Assembly (NCBI GenBank): GCA_030038765.1
Contig: JASHRA010000095.1
Coordinates: 1 to 5,370 of the forward strand
DNA length: 5,370 bases
DNA from: Candidatus Dormiibacterota bacterium
Lineage (GTDB): Bacteria; Chloroflexota; Dormibacteria; Aeolococcales; Bog-877
Reading direction: 5' to 3'
A model generated the notes under the pieces. The model saw nothing but the letters and a program-made list of their open reading frames with translations, had not been told where the DNA came from and searched no databases. This document shows, piece after piece, positions 5,267-5,370 of this stretch. Position 1 is the first letter of the stretch; each line of letters begins with the position of its first letter. The position numbers and the translations under genes were made by a program.

Positions 5267-5370
5267 CAGCCAGCGCCGGCGGGGCTTGATACAGATGGCT
5301 ACTGCCGGCCAGCTCCACTGCCGCTCCAACCAACGGCTCTACTACCCCGTCGACGGAGATCGTCTGTCTT

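Larger units (their letters stand above)
5118..5370. other. Non-coding tail after the kinase gene
   Basis: No convincing gene is visible here. A minus-strand frame is open from the right edge to a stop at about 5127 (including VDGVVEPLVGAAVELAGSSH), but it has clearly weaker third-position G/C bias than the neighbours and an Arg-rich, motif-free second half. A plus-strand frame from ATG 5295 (MATAGQLHCRSNQRLYYPVD) is also open at the edge, but only 25 codons are present. I found no tRNA T-loop or CCA end and no transposase motif. Base composition is a little less GC-rich than in the genes. Confidence 0.5.

Noticed and set aside
5275..5309. GCCGGC...GCCGGC as a hairpin or tRNA-like fold
   Set aside because: Six-base self-complementary words are common at this GC content, the loop is 23 nt, and no tRNA conserved bases are present.
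5127..5333. 68-codon minus-strand frame starting with TTG
   Set aside because: The start is rare and lacks a ribosome site, the frame is already open further to the right, and coding bias is weak; kept only as an unresolved note in the tail.

Overview
The window is very GC-rich (by eye about 70%), with codons strongly biased to G/C in the third position, frequent GTG starts and tightly overlapping genes. Together with the kinds of protein present (a membrane-fusion protein with a peptidoglycan-binding domain, a CMRSHG-repeat lipoprotein and a HAMP histidine kinase with an Asn-type G1 box), this points to a high-GC actinobacterium. I cannot name a genus from the sequence.

The layout is two divergent operons around a short control region. 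Leftward from about 2963 run four genes: a small lipoprotein with two CMRSHG repeats (2424-2963), a membrane-fusion (adaptor) protein with a peptidoglycan-binding-like domain (1229-2440), a MacB/LolD-type ABC ATPase (474-1229), and the first 159 codons of a MacB/FtsX-type permease (1-477), which is cut by the window edge. Every junction overlaps (17, 1 and 4 nt), so this is almost certainly one translationally coupled transcript encoding an envelope export machine.

Rightward from 3130 run an OmpR/PhoB-type response regulator (3130-3792) and its HAMP histidine kinase (3789-5117), overlapping by 4 nt. The 166-bp gap between the operons (2964-3129) holds the most interesting non-coding signal. 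Two tandem heptamer pairs of the CTGTGAC type, each with the 4-bp spacer and 11-bp period typical of OmpR/PhoB-family binding sites, sit back to back, and each points at one operon. The simplest model is that the kinase senses an envelope signal and phosphorylates the regulator, which then controls both the export operon and its own operon.

After the kinase, 5118-5370 has no convincing gene. It holds an imperfect hairpin, a short tandem repeat, and two reading frames that run off the window edge and cannot be judged. I found no RNA gene, CRISPR array or insertion sequence. The system is recognisable as a two-component-regulated ABC exporter module. What looks least described is the lipoprotein's role and the back-to-back operator.
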